The notes under the pieces are model-generated. The model saw only the letters and a program-made list of their open reading frames with translations. It searched no databases and was not told where the DNA came from. A DNA stretch of 64,000 nucleotides from a candidate division WOR-3 bacterium (GTDB lineage Bacteria > Hydrothermota > Tepidihabitantia > Tepidihabitantales > Tepidihabitantaceae), in NCBI GenBank assembly GCA_039801085.1, contig JBDRTY010000003.1, positions 1-64,000 on the forward strand. Direction: 5' to 3'. Shown here in pieces: positions 1 to 6,873 of the stretch. Each line of letters opens with the position of its first letter. Position 1 is the first letter of the stretch. A program made the translations under genes and the position numbers.

Positions 1-14
1 GCATTATGAAAAGA

Positions 15-337
15 GATTCCTCGACTCCGTTTCACTCCGCTCGGAATGACCTTTCCTTCTGTCATTTCGAGCGACGCCAAGCGATAGCGAGGCGGAGTCG
101 AGAAATCCCTCCGCCTTGCACTTTGCACTCTGCATTGGGAAAGAGGGATTCCTCGACTCGCCTTCGCCTCGCTCGGAATGACAAAAAACGAAAGGCACGG
201 AATACAAAGGGGGTGAAGTCATTTCACCCGGCGCCGGAGGCGAACCGTTTCCTGTCATCCCGACCGGAGCGACACCACAGGCGCACCTTTCTTCGGTCAT
301 TTCGACCGGAGCCCGAAGGGCGGAGTGGAGAAATCCC
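15..337. repeat. Array of inverted palindromic repeat units (cluster 1)
   Basis: Non-coding stretch built from two related units in opposite orientation. B-type units (GATTCC...GGAATGAC) lie at 15-50 and 146-182. A-type units (GTCATTTCGA...GAGAAATCCC) lie at 61-109 and 296-337. Degenerate A-like halves start near 216 and 254. A and B are approximate reverse complements, and each is itself bounded by a 5-bp inverted repeat (ATTCC/GGAAT in B, ATTTC/GAAAT in A). Short TTGCACT/TGCATT spacers recur between units. ORFs read through this stretch are low-complexity and not credible. The same family recurs at 18429-18843 and 21906-22231. Confidence 0.85.
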
Positions 338-377
338 TTTATTGCATTCTGCATTTTTACTGCATATGCGGTCAGAC

Positions 378-405
378 TGGACACCATTTGCCGGATGATT
401 ATAAT
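378..405 (+). promoter_or_regulatory. Promoter of the flx operon
   Basis: TGGACA at 378-383, a 16-bp spacer and TATAAT at 400-405. The expected transcription start (about 412) is only about 5 nt before the flxD ATG at 417, and no Shine-Dalgarno sequence is present, so the mRNA would be essentially leaderless. Confidence 0.6.
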
Positions 406-416
406 TTTTATTCAAA

Positions 417-848
417 ATGCCGGACGCAGAAAATTTTGAACCGAAGATCGTCGCCTTTCTCTGCAACTGGTGCTCCTATGCCGGTGCGGACCTTGCCGGC
501 ATCTCCCGGCTCCACTATCCGCCCTCAATCCGGGTGATCCGGGTCCCCTGTTCGGGCAGGGTTGACCCCTTTTTTATTTTACAGGCGCTGCAGCAGGGTG
601 CGGACGGCGTGCTTGTGTCCGGCTGTCATCCGGGCGACTGCCACTATCTCACCGGCAACTTCGTTGCCCGACGGCGGTTTGCGGTCCTGAACGACCTGCT
701 TCAGTTCTGCGGAATTGAACCCGGCAGGGTAACATTCGCCTGGGTGTCCGCATCGGAGGGCGAACGGTTTGCAAAACTGGTGACCGAAGTAACCGAAAAG
801 GTGAAGAAACTCGGACCGAACAGAAAGCTGAAAAAGGAGCTGCCATAA
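417..848 (+). CDS. flxD: MvhD/FlxD-family [2Fe-2S] electron-transfer subunit
   Basis: 143-residue protein of the MvhD (methyl-viologen-reducing hydrogenase delta subunit) family. In characterised systems this subunit carries a [2Fe-2S] cluster and passes electrons to HdrA of heterodisulfide reductase. The family cysteines are visible: CNWCSYAGAD near residues 15-25, PCSGR near 45, and GCHPGDCHY near 70. It is the first gene of a tight four-gene operon (stop and next start overlap as TAATG at 846-850) encoding the other Flx components. The start is the first ATG after a strong promoter. No hdrA lies next to it in this window, so the partner must be encoded elsewhere. Family assignment is firm; the physiological role is inferred from FlxABCD-HdrABC complexes. 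Confidence 0.88.
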   Translation: MPDAENFEPKIVAFLCNWCSYAGADLAGISRLHYPPSIRVIRVPCSGRVDPFFILQALQQGADGVLVSGCHPGDCHYLTGNFVARRRFAVLNDLLQFCGIEPGRVTFAWVSASEGERFAKLVTEVTEKVKKLGPNRKLKKELP

Positions 849-1696
849 TGGACCGGAGCGAAAAACTGCGTCAGCGGGCACGGGAACTGCTGGAAAAGAA
901 AGAGGTGGTGATGGTCATCGGCTTCGGTCCACCGTCCGATTCCGGCATCAGCCCGGTGCTGTTTGCCACCACGCCTGAGGAGGCGGAAAACCTGACTGCC
1001 AGCACCAGCTGTGCCCAGAACCTTGCCAACTATCTGCTCAAGGTCCGGGACCGGGGCAGGGTTGCGGTTGTTGCCCGGGGCTGTGATGCCCGCTCGATTA
1101 CCGTGCTCCTCCAGGAAAATCAGCTCAAGCGGGAAAACCTCCATATTCTGGGTATCGGCTGTGAAGGTGTTATCGAAAATGGCAGAAAATCGACCGCCTG
1201 TGCGGTCTGCCGTCACCCCAACCCGACCATCTATGACGAGCTGATCGGCGAACCGGTGCCCGCACCTGAACCGGACCCGGAAATCCTGAAAGCAGATCAG
1301 GAGTTTGAACAGCTCTCCCCGGATGAGCGCTGGGAAAGGCTGAGTGCCGAGCTGGACCGGTGCATCCGCTGTTATGCCTGCCGCCAGGTGTGCCCGAACT
1401 GCTACTGTCCGGTCTGCTTTGTTGACGCCTCCATGCCCCAGCTCCTGGGCCGGACCCACAACCTCTCCGACAATATGGTCTATCACATCATCCGCGCCCT
1501 GCACATGGCGGGCAGGTGTGTGGAGTGTGGCGCCTGCCACCGTGCCTGTCCGGTCGGCATTGACCTGATGCGCTTCAACCGCAGGGTGGCAAAAACGGTC
1601 CGGGAACGGTTCGGCTGTGACGCCGGTACTGATCTGAATCAGGCGCCCGCCCTTACCGGCTTCAAACCTGATGACCCGCAGGAGTTTATCCAGTGA
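848..1696 (+). CDS. flxC: FlxC-like iron-sulfur subunit (4Fe-4S dicluster)
   Basis: 282-residue cytoplasmic Fe-S protein. The N-terminal half (about 1-130) resembles the beta-subunit fold of F420/sulfhydrogenases, with scattered conserved cysteines (TSCAQN, RGCDARS, GIGCEG, CAVCRHP). The C-terminal part has two cluster-binding stretches: CIRCYACRQVCPNC with further cysteines near residues 175-195, and CVECGACHRACP near 220-235. It overlaps flxB by 4 nt (GTGA) and flxD by 1 nt, implying translational coupling. It most likely relays electrons between the flavin subunit FlxA and the MvhD-type subunit. The subunit name is by analogy with the FlxABCD complex; the order here is D-C-B-A. Confidence 0.75.
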   Translation: MDRSEKLRQRARELLEKKEVVMVIGFGPPSDSGISPVLFATTPEEAENLTASTSCAQNLANYLLKVRDRGRVAVVARGCDARSITVLLQENQLKRENLHILGIGCEGVIENGRKSTACAVCRHPNPTIYDELIGEPVPAPEPDPEILKADQEFEQLSPDERWERLSAELDRCIRCYACRQVCPNCYCPVCFVDASMPQLLGRTHNLSDNMVYHIIRALHMAGRCVECGACHRACPVGIDLMRFNRRVAKTVRERFGCDAGTDLNQAPALTGFKPDDPQEFIQ

Positions 1697-2697
1697 AACC
1701 GCGCATCATCACCCGGAAACAGCTCAGTGAACTGCTGGACCGGCTGGCGCAGGAGGTCTGTCTTTATGCACCGGTCCGGGACCGAACCGGCACCAGCTGG
1801 GCAAAAATCAGCCGGGCAGATGAGGTCTGTCTGGAGGCGGTCAATACCGTGGAGCCGGCAAAGGGTTTTGTCTTTCCCCGGTGTGAGGTGCTTTTGCGCT
1901 TTGACCCGCAGGGCAATCCGGTTGAGCCCGAACCGCCACCCGAGCAGGTGGTGTTCGGCATCCGGCCCTGTGATGCCCGGGGCATCGCCTTTCTCGTGAA
2001 ATTCTACACCCAGGAGGGCAGGACCGACCCGTATGTCAAGGCGCGCCGGCAAAAGACCACACTGATCGGTGTTGCCTGCAGCAGAACCGCACCCACCTGC
2101 TTCTGCCTTGGAGTCGGCGGCTCGCCTCAGGGCAGTGAGGGACTGGATCTCCTGCTCGTTGATCTCGGCGATGAACTGCTGGCAGAGCCGGTTACAGACA
2201 AAGGTGAAAAACTGGTTGCGGACCTGCCCGCAGCCGGAGAGAAACATCTGACCGCGGCAGCGGAACAGAAAAAAAAGGTGGAGGCGGAAATCAGCCTGCG
2301 GATTGATACCGGCAGACTGCGGGAGCTTCTGCCCGGTCTTTATGAGTCCGGAGTCTGGCAGGCGCTTGCCCTCACCTGTGTCAACTGCGGTGCCTGCACC
2401 TTCCTCTGCCCCACCTGTCACTGCTTTGATGTCACCGACGAGACAATCCGGGGCAGGACGGTCCGGTGCCGGGTCTGGGACTCCTGCCAGTTTACCCTCT
2501 ATTCCCGGCATGCCTCAGGTCATAACCCGCGCCTTGATCCGGCATCAAGATACCGTAACCGGATCATGGACAAGTTCTACTACACGGTCGAGCAGGCGGG
2601 CATGGTCTCCTGTGTCGGCTGCGGCCGATGCATCATCAGCTGTCCGGCCGGGATTGACATCCGCCAGACGGTCAGAAAAGTTCAGGACGCAAAATGA
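1693..2697 (+). CDS. flxB: FlxB-like 4Fe-4S subunit (sulfhydrogenase beta / AsrA type)
   Basis: 334-residue iron-sulfur protein related to sulfhydrogenase beta and anaerobic sulfite reductase A subunits. The N-terminal domain contains RPCDARGIAFL near residue 95 and ACSRTAPTCFCLG near 125. Two ferredoxin-like motifs follow: CVNCGACTFLCPTCHC near 230-245 and CVGCGRCIISCPAG near 305-320. It starts at a GTG overlapping the flxC stop and runs into flxA with an ATGA overlap. In the family this subunit mediates electron flow between the NAD(P)H-flavin subunit and downstream clusters. A dissimilatory sulfite or hydrogenase role is less likely because no catalytic subunit is nearby. Confidence 0.8.
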   Translation: MKPRIITRKQLSELLDRLAQEVCLYAPVRDRTGTSWAKISRADEVCLEAVNTVEPAKGFVFPRCEVLLRFDPQGNPVEPEPPPEQVVFGIRPCDARGIAFLVKFYTQEGRTDPYVKARRQKTTLIGVACSRTAPTCFCLGVGGSPQGSEGLDLLLVDLGDELLAEPVTDKGEKLVADLPAAGEKHLTAAAEQKKKVEAEISLRIDTGRLRELLPGLYESGVWQALALTCVNCGACTFLCPTCHCFDVTDETIRGRTVRCRVWDSCQFTLYSRHASGHNPRLDPASRYRNRIMDKFYYTVEQAGMVSCVGCGRCIISCPAGIDIRQTVRKVQDAK

Positions 2698-3533
2698 ACA
2701 ACCCCTATCTGCCAATTCTGATGCGGATTGAAAAGGTGGTCATTGAGAATGACGCCCGGGACCTCAAGACCTTTGACCTGGCGTTTGTCAACGAGTCCGA
2801 CCGGCAGAACTTCCAGTTTCTGCCCGGACAGTTTGCCTTCCTCTCCATTCCCGGTGCCGGTGAGGCGCCCTTCGGCATCGCCTCAGCACCGCACGAACCG
2901 CTCGTCAAGTTCACCGTCAAGCGGGTCGGGGTCTTCACCACCGCACTCCACGAGCTGGAGCCGGGCGCAACTGTGGGTATGCGCGGACCCTGGGGCAACT
3001 TCTATCCCTTTGAGCTGATGCAGGGAAAGGATGTAGTCATCATCTCGGGCGGATTCTCCTTCACCACCCTGCGCGCCACCATTGCCCATCTGCTTCTGCC
3101 CGAAAACCGGAAAAACTACGGCAAAATCACCGCCATCTATGGCGCCCGCTCACCCGGCGAACTGCTCTACAAGGAGGAGCTGAAAGAGTGGGAAAAACGG
3201 TCCGACCTGGAGCTGGTGCTCTGTGTTGACCGGCTGGATGGCGCCTCCTGGCCCCAGCGGGAAGGGCTGGTGCCCAATGTCCTGAAGGCGGTGGCGCCGA
3301 AGGGCGAAAATGCAATTGCGCTCGTCTGCGGTCCGCCGGTGATGCTCCGATACACCCATCCAGTGCTTGAGGAACTGGGCTTTGCCCCGGAAAATGTGTT
3401 CCTGTCGCTTGAGAACCGGATGAAGTGCGGGATCGGCAAGTGCGGACACTGCAATGTCGGTCCGAAATATGTCTGCAAGGACGGGCCGGTCTTCTCCTAC
3501 GCCCAGCTCCTCAACCTCCCGCCCGAATACTGA
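2694..3533 (+). CDS. flxA: FlxA-like FAD/NAD(P)-binding oxidoreductase
   Basis: 279-residue ferredoxin-reductase-type subunit (HydG/AsrB family). The FAD-binding beta-barrel occupies about residues 1-100 (GIASAPHEP flavin motif). An NAD(P)-binding Rossmann domain follows (VVIISGGFSFTTLRA near 107). The C-terminal cysteine cluster CGIGKCGHCNVG with a further YVCKDG binds a [2Fe-2S] centre. This would be the NADH entry point of the Flx module, oxidising NADH and feeding electrons via FlxB/FlxC to FlxD and an HdrA partner, possibly with flavin-based bifurcation. It is the last gene of the operon. Reaction direction and partner cannot be read from this window. Confidence 0.85.
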   Translation: MNNPYLPILMRIEKVVIENDARDLKTFDLAFVNESDRQNFQFLPGQFAFLSIPGAGEAPFGIASAPHEPLVKFTVKRVGVFTTALHELEPGATVGMRGPWGNFYPFELMQGKDVVIISGGFSFTTLRATIAHLLLPENRKNYGKITAIYGARSPGELLYKEELKEWEKRSDLELVLCVDRLDGASWPQREGLVPNVLKAVAPKGENAIALVCGPPVMLRYTHPVLEELGFAPENVFLSLENRMKCGIGKCGHCNVGPKYVCKDGPVFSYAQLLNLPPEY

Positions 3534-3536
3534 AAA

Positions 3537-3890
3537 CTACACCGCCTCAATTGTTGATGGCGGTTTGGCTGCGATGTTGTAGGTGACGCTGACCACCCCC
3601 GGCACCTCGGTGGTGATACGCTTGGCGATCCGGAGCAGTTTCTCCCAGGCAAGCCGGCTCGGCTCCGCAATCACCGCATCACTGCTTTCCCAGGAGCGGA
3701 CCTCAATCTGATACCCGAACTGCCTTTTCCCCTCCCGGATACCGGTCACCATATCCTGATGCAGAACCGCCAGATACTGAAATACCCCCAAATCCGCCAG
3801 CCCCTCCCCGACCGTCTGCCGGATCGCCGCGATCTGGGTATTGATGAACTCTTCAACATTCAGCCTTTCCGCCGGTATTTCTGTAATCAA
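3537..3890 (-). CDS. Stand-alone GMP synthase C-terminal (dimerisation) domain protein
   Basis: About 117 residues matching only the C-terminal dimerisation/XMP-binding domain of GuaA. The diagnostic end KPPSTIEAV corresponds to KPPATIEWE of GMP synthases, preceded by ITTEVPGVVSVTYNI and an ESSDAVIAEPSRL segment. The glutamine amidotransferase and ATP-pyrophosphatase domains are absent, and no stop-riddled remnants of them flank the gene. An upstream TTG at 3911 is possible, but the TTG at 3890 is preceded at 6 nt by AGGAGG, so it is preferred. It sits alone between flxA and the divergent tetR gene. It could be an accessory or regulatory purine-nucleotide-binding protein, or a relic; its function is unknown. 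Confidence 0.72.
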   Translation of the reverse strand: MITEIPAERLNVEEFINTQIAAIRQTVGEGLADLGVFQYLAVLHQDMVTGIREGKRQFGYQIEVRSWESSDAVIAEPSRLAWEKLLRIAKRITTEVPGVVSVTYNIAAKPPSTIEAV

Positions 3891-3944
3891 GTACTGCCTC
3901 CTTTTTCTCAATTTAACCGGGCTGAAAGCAGGGTCAAGAAAGAT

Positions 3945-3972
3945 TTGACACCACCAGCCCGGATAGTATAAT
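3945..3972 (+). promoter_or_regulatory. Promoter of the tetR-efflux operon
   Basis: Consensus TTGACA (3945-3950), a 16-bp spacer and consensus TATAAT (3967-3972). The predicted start near 3979 lies within the operator palindrome and about 16 nt before the tetR ATG. There is no obvious ribosome binding site. Confidence 0.8.
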
Positions 3973-3988
3973 GACTGACCGGTCAGTC
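3973..3988. promoter_or_regulatory. TetR-family operator (perfect 16-bp palindrome)
   Basis: GACTGACCGGTCAGTC is a perfect palindrome immediately after the -10 box and covers the transcription start. GACYGGTC-type palindromes are typical of TetR regulators of efflux genes. The position predicts autorepression of the adjacent regulator together with the tolC-RND genes. Confidence 0.8.
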
Positions 3989-3994
3989 TAATAA

Positions 3995-4594
3995 ATGAGA
4001 AAAAAGAACATATCCCGAAAGGAGCAGATTCTGCAGGCGGCGTTTGCGACCGTCTGCCGTCAGGGCTATTATGAGACCCGGATTGATGATGTTGCCCGGC
4101 GTGCCGGCGTTGCCAAGGGCACGGTCTATCTCTATTTCCGGGACAAGCCGGATCTGTATCTGGGCATCATCCGCTGGCTGCTCAGTCAGGCGCTCGGCAT
4201 CCTGCAGGAGGTCGCCGGTCAGCCGCTTTCTGCCCGCATCCGGCTCAGCCGGGTGTTTCAGACCTGGACCGAAAGACTGCTCCCCTATCCCGGTGCCACC
4301 GAGCTGATCTTCCCGGAGATGAACCGGGAGCGGTGCAATCTGAACCGCCGTTTCCGGGAGCAGGTCCTGCCCGAAATCCGGCGGCTGCTGGACGGAGTTG
4401 CGGCAATCATCAGTCAGGGGATTGAGCAGGGTGAGTTCCGGCCGGTTGAACCCCGGCTGGCAGCGCTCCACTTTCTCAACGCCTTTCGTTCCGGCTTACT
4501 GCTGATGTCCCGGGAACTGCGGATCAGCTCCGCACCCGCGCAGTCACTGGACCTGTTTTTTCATGGCATCAGTCTGAAGAAGGGAGGAAAATGA
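3995..4594 (+). CDS. TetR/AcrR-family transcriptional regulator
   Basis: 199-residue regulator. The N-terminal helix-turn-helix (about residues 8-50) has the family signature ILQAAFATVCRQGYYETRI then DDVARRAGVAKGTVYLYFRDK. The C-terminal half is a helical ligand-binding domain ending in a hydrophobic helix. It is the first gene of an efflux operon; its stop overlaps the tolC start (ATGA at 4591). A perfect palindrome over its own start site indicates autoregulation, with release by a pump substrate. The mRNA leader is very short and has no Shine-Dalgarno sequence. The ligand is unknown. Confidence 0.93.
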   Translation: MRKKNISRKEQILQAAFATVCRQGYYETRIDDVARRAGVAKGTVYLYFRDKPDLYLGIIRWLLSQALGILQEVAGQPLSARIRLSRVFQTWTERLLPYPGATELIFPEMNRERCNLNRRFREQVLPEIRRLLDGVAAIISQGIEQGEFRPVEPRLAALHFLNAFRSGLLLMSRELRISSAPAQSLDLFFHGISLKKGGK

Positions 4595-5979
4595 GCCGAT
4601 TAAATTTAAAATCTCTGATGCTGTTGTTACCGCTGATCTGTCTGCCGCTTTGGGCTGAGGATACGCTGGTGCTGGACCCGGACCGGGCGGTGGAGCTGGC
4701 ACTCAAAAATAACCTCCAACTCCGGCAGTCGCAGGAGAAGATTCTGGAGGCGGCAGCGGGCAAGGCGGTTGCCTTCGGCAGTTTCCTGCCCCAGATCTCC
4801 ACCTCCGGCTCCTACACCCGGCTCGGCACCCTGAATGAGTTTCAGCTCGTCAGCCCGGTCTACCGGCGTCTGCCTCTGCGGGTCTATGACCCGACCGGTC
4901 AGCTCATCGGCTTTACCGACTCCATCCCCCTGCCGGTCGGTGCCGACACCGTCTCGATCCCGCTCGGCTCTCAGAACAACTACCTCTTCCGGGCTTCGGT
5001 TCAGCAGACGCTCTTCACCTGGGGCAAGCTGGTCAACGCCTACCGGATCGCCGGGCTGACCCTGGAAATCCAGAAGGCGGCATACGAGCAGGCAAAACAG
5101 CAGCTCAAGACTCAGGCGCTGGAGGCGTTCTATCAGGCGCTTCTGGCACAGAAATCGGTTGAGCTCCTGCGGGAATCGCAGCAGCAGCTGGAACGGCATG
5201 TGGCACAGGTGGAACGGCTCTATAACGAAGGTCTTGCCAGCCGGCTTGAGCTGATGCGTGCCCGGGTCGGGCTGACCAACCTTGCCAATCAGGTATCGCA
5301 GGCGGAAAACGGCGCCGGGCTGGCGTTGCTCGGGCTCTGCAATCTGCTCGCCATCGACCCGGACACACCGCTCCGGCTTGAGGCGGAGCTGGATGCGGAA
5401 TCGCTGCCCGTGGACCTCAGCACCGCAGTTGACTCCGCACTCCGGCACCGGCCCGAGCTGGTCCAGCTGCGTCAGGCGCTGCGGATTGCTGATCTCGGAG
5501 TGCGCATCGCCCGCACCGCCAACCTGCCGACGCTCTTTGCGTCTGCCAATTACGACTACAAGAAACCGGTCGGGTTCAGTGACCGGTGGGGAAAGGACTG
5601 GAATGCCACGGTCGGTGTCAGCCTGCCGCTGTTTACCGGTCTTGCCAATTATCACAAGCTCCGGCAGGCGCAGTCCCGCTACCGCCAGGCGGTCTTGAGT
5701 GTCGGCATGGTGGAGCAGGCGGTCCGGCTCGAGGTGGAGGCAACCGCCAAAAGCCTGGCTCAGGAGTGGCGCAATATCCGTTATCAGGAGGAGAATGTGA
5801 ACCTCGCCGAGGAGGCATTCCGGCTTGCGGAGCAGCGTTACGAAAACGGACTGCTGAGCAATCTTGAGTACCTGGACATCCAGCTCCAGCTCACCCAGAG
5901 CCGGCTTGCCCGACTCAGTGCCCTCGCCAACTATCAGATCGCCCGTGCCCGTTTTCTGCGGGCGACCGGAAAATTTTAA
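4591..5979 (+). CDS. TolC-family outer membrane efflux protein
   Basis: 462 residues with an N-terminal signal peptide (hydrophobic stretch LMLLLPLICLPLWA). It has the duplicated TolC architecture: LDPDRAVELALKNNLQLRQS opens the first repeat, and long alpha-helical stretches rich in Ala, Gln and Leu form the periplasmic tunnel. NEGLASRLELMRARVGL and NGLLSNLEYLDIQLQL are the repeated 'G..s..e...ar..l' motifs. It forms the outer membrane exit duct for the RND pump encoded downstream. It is translationally coupled to the tetR gene, and a GGAGG site precedes the start. Confidence 0.93.
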   Translation: MSRLNLKSLMLLLPLICLPLWAEDTLVLDPDRAVELALKNNLQLRQSQEKILEAAAGKAVAFGSFLPQISTSGSYTRLGTLNEFQLVSPVYRRLPLRVYDPTGQLIGFTDSIPLPVGADTVSIPLGSQNNYLFRASVQQTLFTWGKLVNAYRIAGLTLEIQKAAYEQAKQQLKTQALEAFYQALLAQKSVELLRESQQQLERHVAQVERLYNEGLASRLELMRARVGLTNLANQVSQAENGAGLALLGLCNLLAIDPDTPLRLEAELDAESLPVDLSTAVDSALRHRPELVQLRQALRIADLGVRIARTANLPTLFASANYDYKKPVGFSDRWGKDWNATVGVSLPLFTGLANYHKLRQAQSRYRQAVLSVGMVEQAVRLEVEATAKSLAQEWRNIRYQEENVNLAEEAFRLAEQRYENGLLSNLEYLDIQLQLTQSRLARLSALANYQIARARFLRATGKF

Positions 5980-5988
5980 GGAGGAAAA

Positions 5989-6873
5989 ATGAGGCGTAAT
6001 TATCTTGAATTGATCACTCTCACCGTTATTCTGTTAATCCTGATAACCGGTGGCTGCACCAGTAACCGCAAAAAAAGGGCGGAATTACCGGTCGGTGTCA
6101 GCGTGATTACTGTTGAACCCCGGACCGTCACCCGTTCCATTCAGCTCCTCGGCATCCTGCAGGGTGAACAGCAGGTGATCGTCACCTCCAAAATCACCGG
6201 CCGGGTCACCGAAATTGTCAAGCTTGAAGGCAGTCCGGTTGCCCAGGATGAGCCGATCGGTTATGTCCTGAATGACATTCCGGGCATGGACTACAAGCCC
6301 GGACCGGTCCGCTCGCCGATCCGCGGTGTTGTCGGCAAGCTCTATGTTGAACCCGGGCAGATGGTGACACCGGCAATGCCCTTTGCCGCCGTTGCCCGCT
6401 ACGGCGAGCGTCTGAAGATGAAGGCGTTTGTCAGTGATGCGGATCTGCCCTATGTCCGGCGGGGTGCCCGTGCCCGGGTCAGCTTCTCCGCAATTCCGGA
6501 CACCAGTTTTGAAGGCACGGTCACTCAGGTGACACCAATGCTTGACCCGCAGAGCCGTTCGGCAACCGTGGAAATCACCATCCCCAATCCCCGCGGCAGA
6601 CTGATTCCCGGTATGGCGGGAATGGCGCGGCTGGTAGTTGAGGAGAAAACCGGTGTGACCGCGGTGCCGGCATCGGCGCTGTTTACCACTGATGAAACCC
6701 GGGTGGTAGTAATTGAAAACGGTGTTGCCCGGTTCCGCACCGTCCAGCTCGGCCTGCGCGGTGATGAGTGGATTGAGATTTTGAGCGGACTGAATGTGGG
6801 CGAAAAGGTGGCAACCGTCGGCAAGGAGCGGGTGGCTGACGGGCAGCGGGTAACGGTGGTGGAGGCAAAATGA
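5989..6873 (+). CDS. RND efflux periplasmic adaptor (membrane fusion) lipoprotein
   Basis: 294 residues. The N-terminus has a lipoprotein signal with lipobox ITGGC, so it is probably anchored in the inner membrane by lipid. The lipoyl/barrel-sandwich halves are visible (GRVTEIVKLEGSPV, then GVVGKLYVEPGQMVTPAMP), flanking a very short hairpin. A beta-barrel domain follows (VSFSAIPDTSFEGTVTQV), then a membrane-proximal domain. The family usually runs 330-400 residues, so the alpha-helical hairpin is reduced or absent. It links TolC to the RND pump and overlaps the pump gene by 4 nt. Confidence 0.92.
   Translation: MRRNYLELITLTVILLILITGGCTSNRKKRAELPVGVSVITVEPRTVTRSIQLLGILQGEQQVIVTSKITGRVTEIVKLEGSPVAQDEPIGYVLNDIPGMDYKPGPVRSPIRGVVGKLYVEPGQMVTPAMPFAAVARYGERLKMKAFVSDADLPYVRRGARARVSFSAIPDTSFEGTVTQVTPMLDPQSRSATVEITIPNPRGRLIPGMAGMARLVVEEKTGVTAVPASALFTTDETRVVVIENGVARFRTVQLGLRGDEWIEILSGLNVGEKVATVGKERVADGQRVTVVEAK

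Noticed and set aside
4-398. Long ORFs on both strands through the first 400 bases and around 18477-19470 and 21954-22178
   Set aside because: They translate the repeat arrays into low-complexity Ser/Arg/Asn-rich sequence (RNDKK, HSERS-like), have no ribosome sites and overlap on both strands.
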